In this document: positions 25,370 through 37,149 of the stretch, in pieces
Position numbering within the stretch: position 1 is the stretch's first letter
Layout of the letters: every line of letters starts with the position of its first letter
Source of the DNA: Undaria pinnatifida
Lineage: Eukaryota; Sar; Phaeophyceae; Laminariales; Alariaceae
DNA length: 64,000 bases
NCBI GenBank assembly: GCA_012845835.1
Contig: JABAKD010000007.1
Location: 10,451,665-10,515,664, forward strand
Direction: 5' to 3'
Program-made: the position numbers and the translations under genes
Notes under the pieces: generated by a model
What the model was told of the DNA's origin: nothing
The model's database searches: none
What the model saw: only the letters and a program-made list of their open reading frames with translations

Positions 25370-25640
25370 CAGATGCATTTCCTTCCACAGCTGTCAGTTT
25401 GTGTCGCCCTCAAAAACGAGTTTTTTAGTTTCCGCGCACAGACTGATCCACAGCACCCTGTTGACCCTGGTACAAGCTACACTGTAGTTCCAAGGAGAGT
25501 CACCGACCTGTATCCTCAATGAGGACACACACATCCAGTAATAATACGCGAGATCGGACTATCACACACAGCTTGCAAAGATGAGTTTCGACGAAATCTT
25601 CGATGTCACAGCTGGAGTGTATTGTTATTTTTATAATATG
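25370..25640 (+). repeat. Family A repeat copy
   Basis: Carries the blocks CTTCCACAGCTGTCAG, TTTCCGCGCACAGACTGA, CACCCTGTTGACCCTGG, the ATCCTCAATGAGGACACAC block and the end GAGTTTCGACGAAATCTTCG plus GTCACAGCTGGAGTGTATT. Followed within 25 bases by the palindrome TAGACTAGTCTA. Confidence 0.8.
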
Positions 25641-25694
25641 GTAGACTAGTCTATACAGTTTTAATGGCAAGTGTATTTTTTCATTTTATACATT

Positions 25695-25860
25695 ATATTT
25701 TGAATGACGGGGCTCCTTGTTGACCCTTTTAGCACCGCGCTCCCGACAGAGGGACGAAACACTCACAATTAGACGAAGAAAAAGTGGGTGGGGGTTGGAA
25801 ATAAATCGTCGGAAAGTCGTCCTTGATTATTCATAGAACTATAACCAAAGTCATCCCACG
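25695..25860. mobile_element. Family E fragment
   Basis: Shares the GACGGGGCTCCTTG-like block and a GACCCTTTTAGC-like block with the complete E element at 42878-43245, and the ATCGTCGGAAA block with the copy at 17505. No inverted termini are visible. Confidence 0.4.
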
Positions 25861-25865
25861 GTATG

Positions 25866-26093
25866 TGCCGGGAAAATTGGCAGCGCTGCAGCAGTAGATC
25901 ATGCAGTAGCTAGCAGCGCTGGGCAGAAGGAGGTTAAGGTAGAGCAAAAACAGAGTGAATTAATATGTCACAGCACAGGCATCGAAGTTGCCTGTTATGA
26001 CGGTTTCGTATCCTCGTAAGCCGCCTTTCCAGATATATAGTACAAAACCCAAATATCCCATTGGGTTGTTCTGGCACTACAAATCTCCTGACA
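25866..26093 (-). repeat. 3' LTR of the copia-type fossil
   Basis: Downstream LTR in the element's own orientation. It shares with its partner the block TTGGCAGCGCTGCAGCAG, the TTTCGTATCCTCG block and the CACTACAAAT block near its start. Flanked on the left by GTATG. Confidence 0.8.
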
Positions 26094-28159
26094 TGTCCTC
26101 TCAAGAACTAAGTCATACCGACTTCGTATTTACGTTGGCTTTCCATTTCGATATTAACACACAGAATAGCATCATCATCGTCAATGCTTGCATGAGATGT
26201 CGTCAAGGTAACCCCCTCTATGATTACCCTCTAAACGAGGTACGTCATTTTATTGTCTTTTTTGTTGCAGCCTACTAAACGGTGTACCTTGTCTTATAGA
26301 GTTTAATAATGGGGGTTGACTTTGCTGACGACATCCCATGCAGTCGTTGTTGAGGGAATGGTTTTACTTTGTATATTCGCGCCTAGATTGGGAACAGTCA
26401 GCACTTAGTTACTTCCGGGTTGATCGGTACCAGACTCATCTCCATGATTCCGAATACGAAACAAGAGCCTACCTTTCGATGTTCCGCTCGACAGGAGGGT
26501 ACCATTTACCGCTTTTTGGACAACATGGTTGACATGCTCTTTCATATACTACACCCTAACTCCAACCCCAATGAAACGCAACAACCATTGTACGGTGGAA
26601 CCCCCACGGCAGGCCACATGACCTGATACACAGGTCCCGCGAAGTTGCACGGTCTTGTACGCACACAGTCGATTTTTTTTTTCACAACACATGATGAGTA
26701 GAAAGCCGGGATTCGACGGCCATGTGATCTGACGCTGATGTATCAATTAACACCGCTGTGCCACCGGGGGTCGTGCCCGGTTTCAATTTCCATCGTTGCC
26801 GGGAAATCGATATCTTCCTGCACCTTCGTATTCGTTAGATGTTTACATGTTTCATCATTGTGACTCGGGAGACGTTCCACACCATCACCAATAACAACCT
26901 GGAAAGCTCCACATCGGCGTTTTCGGTGTCCGTGCACCATGCGTGTGTGGTAGATTCATCTGAGGAAGTAAGTTGTAAAGCAGTAGAGCATGCTGCGTTT
27001 CATCTTGCTGCTGGTGCGAGAGCCCGAGGGGGCAGCCATTCCAGCCGTGCTCCGTGGAGCTCCGACAGTCAGTAACTGCATCTGACGTGACAGTTTCCTG
27101 CGGTTCTTACCGTCGTTGCGACCACGTCCTCGTCCTACTCGACCTGAATTTTGGTTATTGCGGCCTCTTCGGCGTCCACCGGCTGCTCCTTCACCTGCGT
27201 TTAGCTATCACCATATAAGTAGAGTTTTACTGTTCGGGTTCGTCGAGATGTATCCGCTGTTGTATTCATTTCCCCTTTCGGAGCCATGCATGGGTGTTGC
27301 CGTCTCCACGAGCTCGTCTTCCTTGACTTCTACCATTGTTTCTTCGAAAGCGACGAGATCCCTCGCGTGTGGCCGTAGTCAGCGCACGCTCGTGACTGCC
27401 TGCATTATTTCCGCCGCGTCCGGTGCCTGCAGTAATGGTGACTTTTTCTGGGATTTGCATAGCATGGTACGAGGTTACACGAGCTGCGATGTCTTCAAAC
27501 GATGAGGCAGTGCCTATCACAAAGTAGTATTAATAGTATTACTGTCTTCAACGATTCATATTTGCTATCAGGGAGTGCCCTGAAAGATGCGTGAGTTTGC
27601 TCGTGCTGGAACTACTGTATCACCGAGAGCTCCCAGCTCGATTCAAATGCGGCGCTGGATTACTCGGGCGGGGTCATATTGTTCGGCCTCGGTGACCTGG
27701 AAGTTTGCTAGCTGATCGTGCAGCTCTGGCATTCAGGACTCACCATCGAGCCGCTCTTTGGCCTCAAGTGCCATAACAGCACCGCGACCATCGACGAATT
27801 CCGCAGTTCCTACCGGGGCGTTCGCTTGTATCATACGACTTGAGGGGCAACACTAGCATATCCTTCACGGCAATCAGCCGTAGTTGGAAGCATTCTCCTA
27901 GACGGCTTACCGTTCTTTTCTTCGAAGCGGAGACTCTCCTTCGCCTACTGCGCCCTCTGCACCTGAGTGGCACCGCTGTCGGGGCGGCCGCTAGGCCTGA
28001 CATAACATAGCCAAGGTCGTCCTCGTACATCAACGATCATTGAAATCTTATCCAACCATCGCACTGGTTGGGACCCCCGTTGAACGGAGAATACGCTTTC
28101 CGGAAGACGGGGAGGACATGTTTGACTCTGAATCCATACTACAACGTTGGCTCATAACC

Positions 28160-28368
28160 TGTTGGGAAACTTGGCAGCGCTGCAGCAGTAGATCATGCAG
28201 TAGCTGGCGCCGAGCAGAGGTTGGGGTAGAGCAAAAAAACAGAGTTTATAAATATCTCAAAGCATAGGCGTCAAAGCTGCGTTTCGTATCCTCGTGATCC
28301 GCCTTTCCACATAGTACAAAGCCCAAAGTATCCTATGGAGTCGTTCTCGCACTACAAATACGCTGACA
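28160..28368 (-). repeat. 5' LTR of the copia-type fossil
   Basis: Upstream LTR in the element's own orientation, about 20 bases shorter than its partner. Flanked on the right by GCATG. Confidence 0.8.
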
Positions 28369-28679
28369 GCATGAACCCTAACCCTCAACCCATAGGGGGT
28401 GCACGTTTAGAGCCAAACAAAGGTATACCCTGGACTGTTGAGCTCCTTCAAAGTTGTGGAACTATCGATTTTGGTATAAAGCTTTTCCCGGGAATATGCT
28501 TGCTTTAGGACTGGAAGCGTATAGAAATCTTGCGGTCGGGTGGGGCAAAGTAATGCCTTCGACGTCATGGTTCGCTGGTTGGACTGAGACGTTGCCTTGT
28601 TCATCTTAGGAGGCGAGATGCATGCTACGATGATAGAGGCGCACGGCTGTTTTTTTCTGAGGTCCTTCAATTCCGGAGC

Positions 28680-28990
28680 TTAACCCCTTTAGAGCCCCCA
28701 AACCCCTCCCTATACTAAATCCAAGTAACTTTGTCCCCAAAACGGGTTTCCAGTTGTAAAGGGGTTAAGGACTCTCCACACAAAAACTGATTTTGGAGAA
28801 GAAAAGTAAAACCGCTGCTTGCCGAAAAATGTCACGGCGCCTAGGTACACAACAAGAATCAAGAAAACAGAATGACGGCATTTCCGACGATTTCGGGTAA
28901 AAGAGCCCCGTCATTCATAAAACCAATTAGTATAAAAGAGGTGCACCTTTGATACCTCTGTCGTGGCACGGGTCCTCAGAAAATTCTTAA
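28680..28990. mobile_element. Family E MITE, degraded copy
   Basis: The block GAGCCCCCAAACCCCTCCC, followed by a block with TAAATCCAAGTAAC and AAACGGGTTTCCAG, matches 42954-43020. The right end near 28950-28975 (GGTGCACCTTTG, then TACCTCTGTCGTGGCACG) matches the E terminus. The left terminus is not clear. Confidence 0.5.
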
Positions 28991-29140
28991 AATCTGCTGC
29001 ACCCCTGGCATTAGTTGAGTCACTATTAATATGGTATTAGTATAGCCTCATTTGTCTAGGTCGTGGGTTTGGGTTTGGTCGTCGGGTTGCTGCTCCAGTG
29101 TGCTCCAAGTATACTTTTCGTATAGAGCACAGGCTCTGGG

Positions 29141-29735
29141 AGTCAAGGACCAAAAAGTACGGTAGGGGGGAGGCACTTAGGGAGGCGTTTTTTTGCAGTC
29201 AGTGTGGCTCGGGGTTACTGGCGCGAGTGACCCCGCCGTCCCTTTGCGGCTGTAAAAAATTTTTCGTGCTACTCTATAACTTTCGTTGCGATATAATTGC
29301 ACAACGAAACGGGTATAGCTACGCTGTGCGCGGAGAAAATCACCCTAAAAACGTTGCGTCGGTGAGGTATACACCAGTCACTCGTGCGAGTGGCTCGGAT
29401 CCGGCAGAAAGAGAGGGGGTATGATAATGCAATACCGTGGCCTTCGGTCCAAGGCTAGACGGTAGGGGGAATACCCCGAAGTGGCTCTACCAGGTCTGAG
29501 CCACTCGCACGAGTGACTCTGTACGTCTTCGCTCGGACAACGACACGTTACATACACAGGCGATTTGGTTTGCCGCAGCGTAGCTAATCATCCAATTGGA
29601 GAATTCATATCGAAAAATTGAAACTGCACGAAAGCCCCATGAGGAATGACCACATAGAACAAGGGGGTCACTCGCGCGAGTTACCGCAATCCAACGCCCA
29701 GAAACGGGCTCGAGAATACACCCCCACGGGCGTGT
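29141..29735. mobile_element. Family B MITE, host copy split by another
   Basis: The left end (29141-29147, continuing at 29450 with CAAGGCTAGACGGTAGGGGG) resembles the B terminus GACCAAGGCTACGGT. The body holds GCCACTCGCACGAGTGAC, the TTTGCCGCAGCGTAGCTAA block and GGGGTCACTCGCGCGAGTTA in the same order as the complete copy at 60481. The right end is degraded near 29725. A second B copy sits inside its left terminus. Confidence 0.6.
29148..29449 (-). mobile_element. Family B MITE, inserted copy (302 bp)
   Basis: Termini GACCAAAAAGTACGGTAG and, inverted at the right, a GACCGAAGGCCACGGTAT-like block. Flanked on both sides by CAAG (29144-29147 and 29450-29453), a perfect 4-bp target duplication. 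The interior carries TTACTGGCGCGAGTGACC and GTCACTCGTGCGAGTGGC in inverted order relative to the neighbouring copy. No protein is encoded, so it must depend on a transposase in trans. Confidence 0.75.
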
Positions 29736-32245
29736 CATGCGTGCATTTTTCGCCTGTCTGTGCCGTGGGACAAGAGTGTTTCCTAATGATATCATGTGGA
29801 CATGTCTCTTTTGTTGGCTCCTCTCAGTGTTTTTCTTTTATTTGCGTTCGGGGGGTGTTTTGTTGAGGTGGTTGACCGTGCAGTTGGCAGGTCTCCGCAC
29901 TAAAGGAGACGACAAACAGAACCGCACGACAACCGACAATTCATAGAACGATGATTATGTTGTACCGGAACAACCAAGCATATACATACCGCGCGCACGC
30001 ACCGAACTGGCAACGATGCTGATGATAAAGGAGACATATATACGTCAGCAAATATACACCGCATGCATGCTCCAAAGCTCACTATAAACACCTTGAACTC
30101 TCCTTGCACGTTTCACAGCATTCATTCCGTCACCCCCACCCACGCTATACTCTCGCTTCCCCTGCGAGAGAGCTCCGGCGTCTCCTTTTTTCCCGTTGCC
30201 TTCCCAAACGCATGCTATCGGTAGGATAGGGATGCGCCAAACGTTTTGTGGGGCTTTTGGAATGATGAGCCCCTTGGCTCAAGCGATACACGATCACATT
30301 ATTTGAGAGGAGGCATAGTTATACGCCTTGTGTTCGTCCGATGGTCCCCAATAACCCTCATTGAATGACCTCACGCCGCAGTTCAAGCGGGTTTCAAAAT
30401 ATGATGGGCGTTTCTCTCCGGTTGAAGAACCTTTTTTCGGGTGTCAGAAATGTTGTGGAACGTTAATCAAGCGCCCCGTTTCTACCGCCGAAGATGCAAC
30501 ATGCTGACGTGGGGTAGAAGAGGTGGCGCATCCATTGTGTTCTGTGAGGCTCGTCACTTGTTGAGGAGCTCTGCACCTGACCCAAAAACCGCTTCTACGT
30601 ATGTACAAGAAAAATGAAAGTGCTACACGATGAACAGCCCATGGCCCAGCGCCAGGTAGAAATGAGTGGTCCAGTTGGATCCCGTCCTGTGACCACGGAC
30701 TTGCTTATTCGAGTAAATGTGAGAACAACCACAACCGCGCATCATCAATCGACATGAAAAAAGGTGGTGTCGCGAAACAATAATGTCATTCCGACGAAAC
30801 ACAACAAAAAAAAAACACCCCTAGCGGTGTGTATAAGCTGCACACCCCTGCTGAATACCTTGGTATAATACTAGGAACACACCGATATGCCTGGTGCAAG
30901 GTCGCCCCGGTGGTCTTCTCTATCTAGTGGTTGTGTACCCTCGAATACTGCTAGCGTTGGTCCTTGGGCTAGATTCCTACCGTGGTGATTTTTTTTTCTA
31001 AATTATTTGCAAACACGCAAAAAAAGAATAAGGATCAATCAAAACTGTTGAGAAGAGCGCCTATAAATAGCGGCGTGGGTAGGTACAATTCGACGCCAGT
31101 CGACGACGGAAAAAAATGCTGAATTATTATTTCTCGCGATATAAAAGAAAGCACGTACTGTACGTACGTATTGGGGAGGGGTTCCCGAGGAGGGCGCGCT
31201 ACGTGGCCCCGGATCTGAGCTATTAATACTACTGGGAGGGAGGGCGAGAGCAGCTTTGCGACGACAATTAATGTGGGATGAGGAAAAAAAAGAGACCAAA
31301 AAAAAGTCCCAACTCGACGAGCAGAAGCCTTCTTAGCCCTTCAACCTAGCAGCTAGCACAGCTATTAATAGCACGAAAATCTCAGAAGGGTGTGTGGTCA
31401 GGGTGTGCATGTAAACTATCACTAATTCAATGATTTGGGTAGGGGTACACGGCAAATCTGAGGTGAAAATATACCAGTATGTATAGATATAGACTATAGA
31501 CTATATACTCGAAATCATATACTCCGGTATATTTTCATGTATTTTATTACTTGTGTGTAAACAATACCACCAGGTATATTTACAGCAGAAAATGGAAGTA
31601 AGTGCGACGCGATGACCAACCACGGCCCAGGAATTTAATAAAAGTCTTCTTGTCGTAGTGCTACACAATAATAATGATGACATTCCAGACGAAATTAGGT
31701 CACTAAAAGGAGCCCCGTGGTCGAGAAAAAAATGTTTGTCAAAACCGTTACTCCTGTTACAGATGTCGTATCATGAACGTGTACGCGTCCGGAAGCGGAA
31801 ACATAAGGGCATTTTTTCGTCTGCTGTAATTTTCCATCACACAACCGGGACACCGGAGGGGAAATTCATGAGCGCTTTCGTCCAAGCTTTTCCCGCCACT
31901 ATTCGGGGCTCAATGCTGACTGTGTGTTGACCGGGGCGGTGATTACTGACGACGCCGAAATAGAAAAAGTCAGAGGTGAAATGGGAGCAATCAATTGCGG
32001 AAGCATGGGAATTGTGGCGATGGTAGAAACATACCCCAGGTGCCACAAGAGGTATTATTGATCGACCAGTCAGTCTGAGAGCTCACTTGTTTACAGTTTA
32101 TAATATAGTCTAGTCTATACCAACATCATTTGTCAATATTAACCACGACAAGCAGTGTGTCATGTTTGTTGGAGGCGCATACCGCAAACCCACACTACGT
32201 GTATCACGGGCAGAACATGTATAGTCTAATATAAAAACAAAAATA
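29736..32245. other. No gene; one family C edge
   Basis: No supported gene. A family C junction (CCTGTGACCACGGACTTGC, then GTAAATGTGAGAACAACC) lies at 30688-30735. Near 30229-30535 the words GGATGCGCCA and an inverted partner could mark the ends of a 300-bp element, but the match covers only about 10 bases. TAGTCTA words lie at 31491-31503, 32104-32114 and 32222. Confidence 0.4.
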
Positions 32246-32282
32246 CACCCCAACTGTGAGATCAAAGGTCTAGTCGAAACCC
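32246..32282 (-). repeat. Family A 3' end fragment
   Basis: Inverted family A end with AACTGTGAGATCAAAGG and a GTCGAAACCCAT block. A TAGTCTA word lies 20 bases to its left. Confidence 0.5.
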
Positions 32283-34317
32283 ATACATATACCGGCACAC
32301 TCAATCAACCAGTAGATAGACACGTACGATTATCTGCTGGTCCGGCAAGTAATTCGCCTAATGATGGCATTTCAGGTGTGTAATAACGGGCGTGTTGTAA
32401 ATTCGAAACCGTACGCGCGACGAACGCTTGCTGTGTGATTGTTGGTTTCACCTTGTGATTAACTTATCCATTGAAGGACGATTTTCGCAGGTTTCAGTTT
32501 CGGTTGCGTCTCAGGCTGCACACCGGTCCTAGACAAAAAGAAGCAGTACAGGCAGCACGGGACATCTGACAAGAGACAGGTAGACTCAAAAGAACGATCC
32601 TGATGCGTACAGGAACATGACATATTCGGGAGCCTATGTACTGAATCTATTAGACCTATTAATGTAGAGCGCACTCCCCAGGCCGAATCGTAACCCCAGC
32701 CACACGGTCAGTATTTCTGTACCGTGCTGTATTTGCTACCGCGTACAAGGCACAACATATCAGGTGGCTGACTACTGCCAGTTGTGCTCGTGCCAATGCT
32801 CGGCCCCCGCCACGAAACTCTGTGATACCGTCTCGCCGAAAAGAGGTTATGGGCGTGAAAACTAGAACCTCTTGGATCTCATTACAGCGTTAGAGCAAAG
32901 ATCAAAGGAACGCAGAAAAAAGAAGTACTGGAAAAGAGCGGGGGAGCGATATCCCCATGGATGACACAGCAACAACAACAGACAACAGACAAAGTGAATC
33001 CGCTTCCGACCGCCGCCGCCCCCGGATGCCGCAAGCTTGACGTCTTTTGTTCTGCTCCACAATGATGTAGTATTCTACTCGAGATCATAGTATGAAGAAC
33101 TCCGTACCTGGAAGCGTGCGGATGGAGTAAACATATTATTTTTCTGCATTGCAGAAGTGTTCCTAATCTACTTCCAAGTAGGCGCTCCGTCTCTGAGATG
33201 GACTTGTAAATGGGTTGGTCAAGACGCACAAACGATAACCAATCTTGGGAGTTTCGCGTAAAATATGTGATATCCCGTCTGTCGTATTGGTGTGCCGCCC
33301 TGCCTTTGGGTGGAGGCAGACTTCCTTGCGGTCTGTGGTGTTACCAATGTTCAGCTCTCTCTCTCTCTCTCTCTCCTCTCGCCTCCTCGCTCGTCTAATA
33401 CTTTCCTCGCTACTCACTCCCACATCGCCACATCATCATCTCACCATAATCAAAACATCGCTCATCGTCGCTCAAACAGAACGAGCGAGAAAATTAGAAG
33501 AAAGTCCTTCAAGACCCACACCCACAAAGTATTGTGCCAGGTATAATACAACCACCAACCAGGTGCATATGGACGTATATATGAAAATAGGCTACCATTA
33601 TACCAGGTACACACTTGATTCTTCAGACCTCTATTGGTACTGTACTAGCATACCAGGGTTTGAATATACTACCTACGTAGCCGTTCGCTGTTGTTGGTGT
33701 AAACGCCGTCGCCCACGCCCGCAAGTCCTCAACCACCGTAATCACAACCGCAACAACAACTAGCAGACATCAGTAGCATGTAGCAGCCGCTGCTGGTAAC
33801 CAACTGGTTGCGGTCAACAATTCCCAACTCACCCACCCCCACCCGGCCCGTCGCGACGACCGTCACAACACTGACCGGAGCCAACGATCCCCATCCCCCG
33901 TTCCTCAATTCCCCCCGTCGGACTGTTCACAACGCCATCTACGACAACAACAGCCAGCGACGGAAGACACAGAGAGGGCGGCACGGGAAGGGAGGGAGTA
34001 CAGGCGGGCTCGCTTCGGGATGAGCACGTCTACTGGGCGGCCGCGGCCATTCCTGAGTGGCGTGTTTCGAGCGGCTTGTAACTACTGTGTCAGGTACGAC
34101 ATGAACATGCGCTAAGATAATACTCTTTAGGGGTTCCAGTTTTGTGCCTGGAAAAACAAATTACAGACGGGCCTACCCAATCTGAGGAGCCACAGCAGCA
34201 CCTAATATCATATACTCGATGAACAATGGTATTCGTGAGACAACTTGGAGCAGCCCAGCGGATGGTGAATCAGGGTTATTAGCCAGGTGTAGCTATTCAG
34301 CATACTATTTAAATGAA
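32283..34317. other. No gene recognised
   Basis: Contains a (CT)n run at 33355-33375. The 172-codon frame at 33245-33763 has no recognisable domain, no ATG-supported conserved start and passes through simple sequence. I do not call it. Confidence 0.4.
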
Positions 34318-34560
34318 TAGACTAGACTATTCACCCTATCCAGCTGTGAGAAATAATATTCCGTCGAAACTCATCTTTTGCAAGCTGTGTGCGATACTCC
34401 GATCGCGGGCGTACTTGCCTGGATGTGTGTGTCCCCATCGAGGATATAAGTCGGCCTCAACTTAGGACTACAGTGTAGCTTGTACCAAGAGGGTGATGCT
34501 AATCAATCTGTGCGCGAAAGCCATTAAACCCGCCTGTTGAGGGGGACAAAATCTGTTTCT
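34318..34560 (-). repeat. Family A repeat copy, inverted
   Basis: Begins at TAGACTAGACTATTC and carries, inverted, the end block TCCAGCTGTGAG, the TCGTCGAAACTCATCTT-like block, CAAGCTGTGTGCGATACTCC, the TACAGTGTAGCTTGTACC block and GAGGGGGACAAAATCTG. With the + oriented copy at 34725-34860 it forms an inverted pair around about 165 bases. Confidence 0.7.
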
Positions 34561-34724
34561 TCTGGTAGATATTATATCTATGATGTTTTCCGAGTCGGGT
34601 TTCCGCGTGAGGCATTGTAGAGCTCACTCGAGCGAAATCCTCCCGAACCGTAAACAGGTGGTACAAAAACACAAGGGCTTAACATCTAAGTCCTTCATTT
34701 ACGCTAGCATCGGCAGGGGGGGGG

Positions 34725-34860
34725 GCATCCTCAATGAGGGTATTCATACACACACCCAGTAACACACGTGCGATCGAAGCATCACACGCAGCTTAGAAAA
34801 AAAGTTTCAACACGAAAATATCGATCTCACAGCGCGGGAAAGTATTTGTTTTTCTTTAAT
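34725..34860 (+). repeat. Family A 3' half
   Basis: Diverged copy: ATCCTCAATGAGGGTATTC, GCGATCGAAGCATCACACGC and ATCGATCTCACAGC are recognisable, followed by a T-rich tail. Confidence 0.6.
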
Positions 34861-34984
34861 ATATAGACAAGACTATACTTGTACCGTAGCGTGCACCGGA
34901 CGTACTGGGTATGTATGTTTGCTATGTGTGTGTTTCCACATTCAAGTGATACTCGTAGTTCTATTTGTTTACATCCAACTCAAG

Positions 34985-35079
34985 CAATGTCCGTGCAGAT
35001 GCCTCCTGAAAAGACGAGCCCTGTGGTCAGTCGCAAACTACGGTACGTATGTTTGTGAATCTGAGTGAACGTCAACATC

Positions 35080-35110
<31 letters not shown>
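34985..35110. repeat. Family F unit joined to a (CAA)n run
   Basis: TGTCCGTGCAGATGCCTCC and CCCTGTGGTCAG are followed by a GTGAACGTCAACATC block and about nine CAA triplets (35080-35108). This is another case of a repeat end leading directly into a CAA array. Confidence 0.5.
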
Positions 35111-36525
35111 CAGTTATTAATAGTAGTATTGTACGAATCTGTATTAACCAATAGTTATACATTTAAGTAATGGTTGTAGAGAATGCTTGTTTTGTGGTTT
35201 TGTCTATTATTGATATTTTGATTACAATGATTTCACTTTTTGGCGGTCCAGGTCGTAGCACACTGACGACCATCAAGCGACAAATAAACGCGCGTTCTTC
35301 CACCTTAGACTGATGTTTCCACGCCCATCCATCTACATCCAGCACCACCAGTGTCCGCTGATGTTTCATGTCGAGAGACGAGCTTTCTTTTTGGTCACGA
35401 AGTACGAGGCAGGGAGATCTGCAGAAATAAATACGCATCGCAAATTTTAGGAAGGTGTTTTAGCCATCATGCAACGCCAACCGTAACGAGAACGCCGTTC
35501 GTGAGAACATCAAGCAACAACCACACCTATTATACATAGTCTATAGTATAGTCTATGCCCAAACCTATCAAAATGTGAAACAGAAATAGCAAAAAATAAT
35601 AGTCGAAACTAAGGTACAAACACGTGGCGGGTAGTAGACTGTGAGTTCGCTGGCCCAAGCTGGAAAAAAACGTCCTTCCCTGCAAAATGAAGTCCGTGTG
35701 GGGTGAGTTTTCCCGAGACGAAGAAAGGACCCGGCAGGCCTGGTGCAACATCCTTTTTCTAGCGGACTGCGCGGTAGCAATACTGCATGTAGTAGGAAGC
35801 TGTGGAGTAGCCCCCCACGCGCTAGGTGTGCAGCAGATGTTTTCCGAGATCTTCACGTGAGGAGCTCAACATATTATTGTCTCCCGAAAAAATGACTTGG
35901 TTGGGGGACATTCGTTCCTCGCGCAATCGGCGACTGGTCAACATTATTTGTATTCGCCAGGGTCCTAGATCAATAGACTAATTATAATGCTCCCAAAAAG
36001 CTATCATAATGACCTATAGTCTAGTTCCACACACGCACTTAATGAGGAGGTCACCCTCTGTCAGAAACGTTTGGGGCGCAAAACGTGCAATCCTTGCCGC
36101 CGTGGGACGACTCTGTGGTTGTTGTGTTTGGGTTGTCGTCGTTGTTGTTGTTGTTGCTGTGGTTTGTTTCTGCTGTAACTGTTGGTGTTTGTTGCTGCTT
36201 CTGCTGCATGCTAGTGGTATCGTTATCTATCGCAGTATTGCATCGTCATCATCTACAGACCGGTGAACGAAGTAGAGTCGGCATTAACGGAAGGCACCCG
36301 CCACATTGAATCTGGAGAGGGGTTCGTGCTGTGCTCTGACGCACCCTGCACAGAGTTCTTGTCGTTATTAGCGCTATGGAAGGCGATTTCGCCCGAACAA
36401 TCAATCAATGCGGTTCACTCCCGTGACTCGAGATCAAGCAATTCGGAGTTAAAAAGTCGTGAAAAATATTGTATTATTATACAATGCAGCAGGGTGAAGC
36501 GACGACTCCATGACAAATCAAGTGA
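35111..36525. other. No gene recognised
   Basis: Includes a family F-like unit at 35345-35400, a family A remnant near 35570-35612, TAGTCTA words at 35537, 35550, 35976 and 36015, and a short GTT run at 36130-36155. No supported gene. Confidence 0.4.
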
Positions 36526-36534
36526 ACATAGGAG

Positions 36535-36606
36535 TCGGTCACCCCGGTGGCGTATCAGGTTGTCCTCCAGCCTGGTACAGGTCAGTTTCGTGAGTTCGAG
36601 TCCCGC
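36535..36606 (+). repeat. tRNA-derived SINE piece
   Basis: Ends with a strong B-box-like word, GTGAGTTCGAGTCCCGCC, as in tRNA T-arms. The upstream half (GGCGTATCAGGTTG) is a weak A-box and no acceptor stem forms, so it is not called as a tRNA. Confidence 0.4.
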
Positions 36607-36769
36607 CGAGTGCATAATCGTATGAATTCGTACGTACCAGGTATTTTAGGGACTTTCTCTTGTGAACAATTTGACTGGCGGAAAGCGCGAGAGCGTGAGT
36701 TAGCAACACGCGATGAAAAATCGACGAGCAGTGGGATTGCTGAATCTTATCCGCGATAAAAAATAAATG

Positions 36770-36875
36770 TAAGAACCGGGGGGGGTAAAAGGGATGACAC
36801 CTGTGACCACGGCTTGTCCAGAAGCTGGAAAGTAGAAGTGTGTGAAAAAAAAAAAAGAAAAGAGGGTGGTCGTGG
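36770..36875 (+). repeat. Family D repeat copy with oligo-A tail
   Basis: AGAACCGGGGGGGGTAA, CTGTGACCACGGCTTGTCC, AGAAGCTGGAAAGTAGA, then a run of A. It matches 988-1110 inverted. A truncated match of its first block lies near 41335-41360, and a weaker one near 39105-39130. Confidence 0.6.
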
Positions 36876-36909
36876 ACAATAAATTACGTAAAAGATCAGA
36901 ATGCACCAC

Positions 36910-37145
36910 ATAGTCTACACAGCAGCGATATCCAACATTTCGTCGAAACTCAGGTTTGCAAGCCGTGTACGATACACCGATCGGTAGCTACCGATCAGGC
37001 GTGTTACTGGGTGTGTGTCCTCATGAAGGTTATAGGACGGCGACTCGCATTAGAACTAGCTTGTACCAAGGTCAACAGGGTGATGTTAATCAATCTGCGC
37101 GCGGAATATTTTATGCCTGTTTTTCAGAGGGACAACATCTGACGG
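36910..37145 (-). repeat. Family A repeat copy, inverted
   Basis: Starts at TAGTCTA (36911). It then shows, inverted, ATTTCGTCGAAACTCAGG, GCAAGCCGTGTACGATACACC, GTGTGTCCTCATGAAGG, GGTCAACAGGGTGATGTTAA and the GGGACAACATCTGACGG block. Confidence 0.7.
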
Positions 37146-37149
37146 CTTT

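Larger units (their letters stand above)
25866..28368 (-). mobile_element. Ty1/copia-type LTR retrotransposon, fossil
   Basis: Two direct repeats of 228 and 209 bases (25866-26093 and 28160-28368) bound a 2.07-kb interior. Read on the minus strand both start TGTCAG and end CA, as LTRs do. The flanking pentamers are GTATG and GCATG, close to a 5-bp target duplication. Just inside the upstream LTR the minus strand reads GGTTATGAGCC, a plausible primer binding site. The interior has gag-like sequence (the stretch LPDSKYESLKTV is typical of copia Gag), a Gly/Arg-rich region, then a protease-like remnant. Most of pol is absent. It is broken in several places; the LTR divergence (roughly 20% by eye, with indels) makes it old. 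Confidence 0.75.

Noticed and set aside
29098-29424. 108-codon + strand frame
   Set aside because: It lies within a family B MITE and is interrupted in other copies.
30229-30535. A MITE with ends GGATGCGCCA
   Set aside because: Only about 10 bases of the ends match, no second copy is seen and no target duplication is visible.
33245-33763. 172-codon + strand frame
   Set aside because: It crosses a CT microsatellite and changes composition several times; no domain or homologue is recognisable.
36535-36606. A functional tRNA gene
   Set aside because: There is a good T-arm-like word but no 7-base acceptor stem and no clear anticodon arm; the same holds for 19069, 19550 and 38890.
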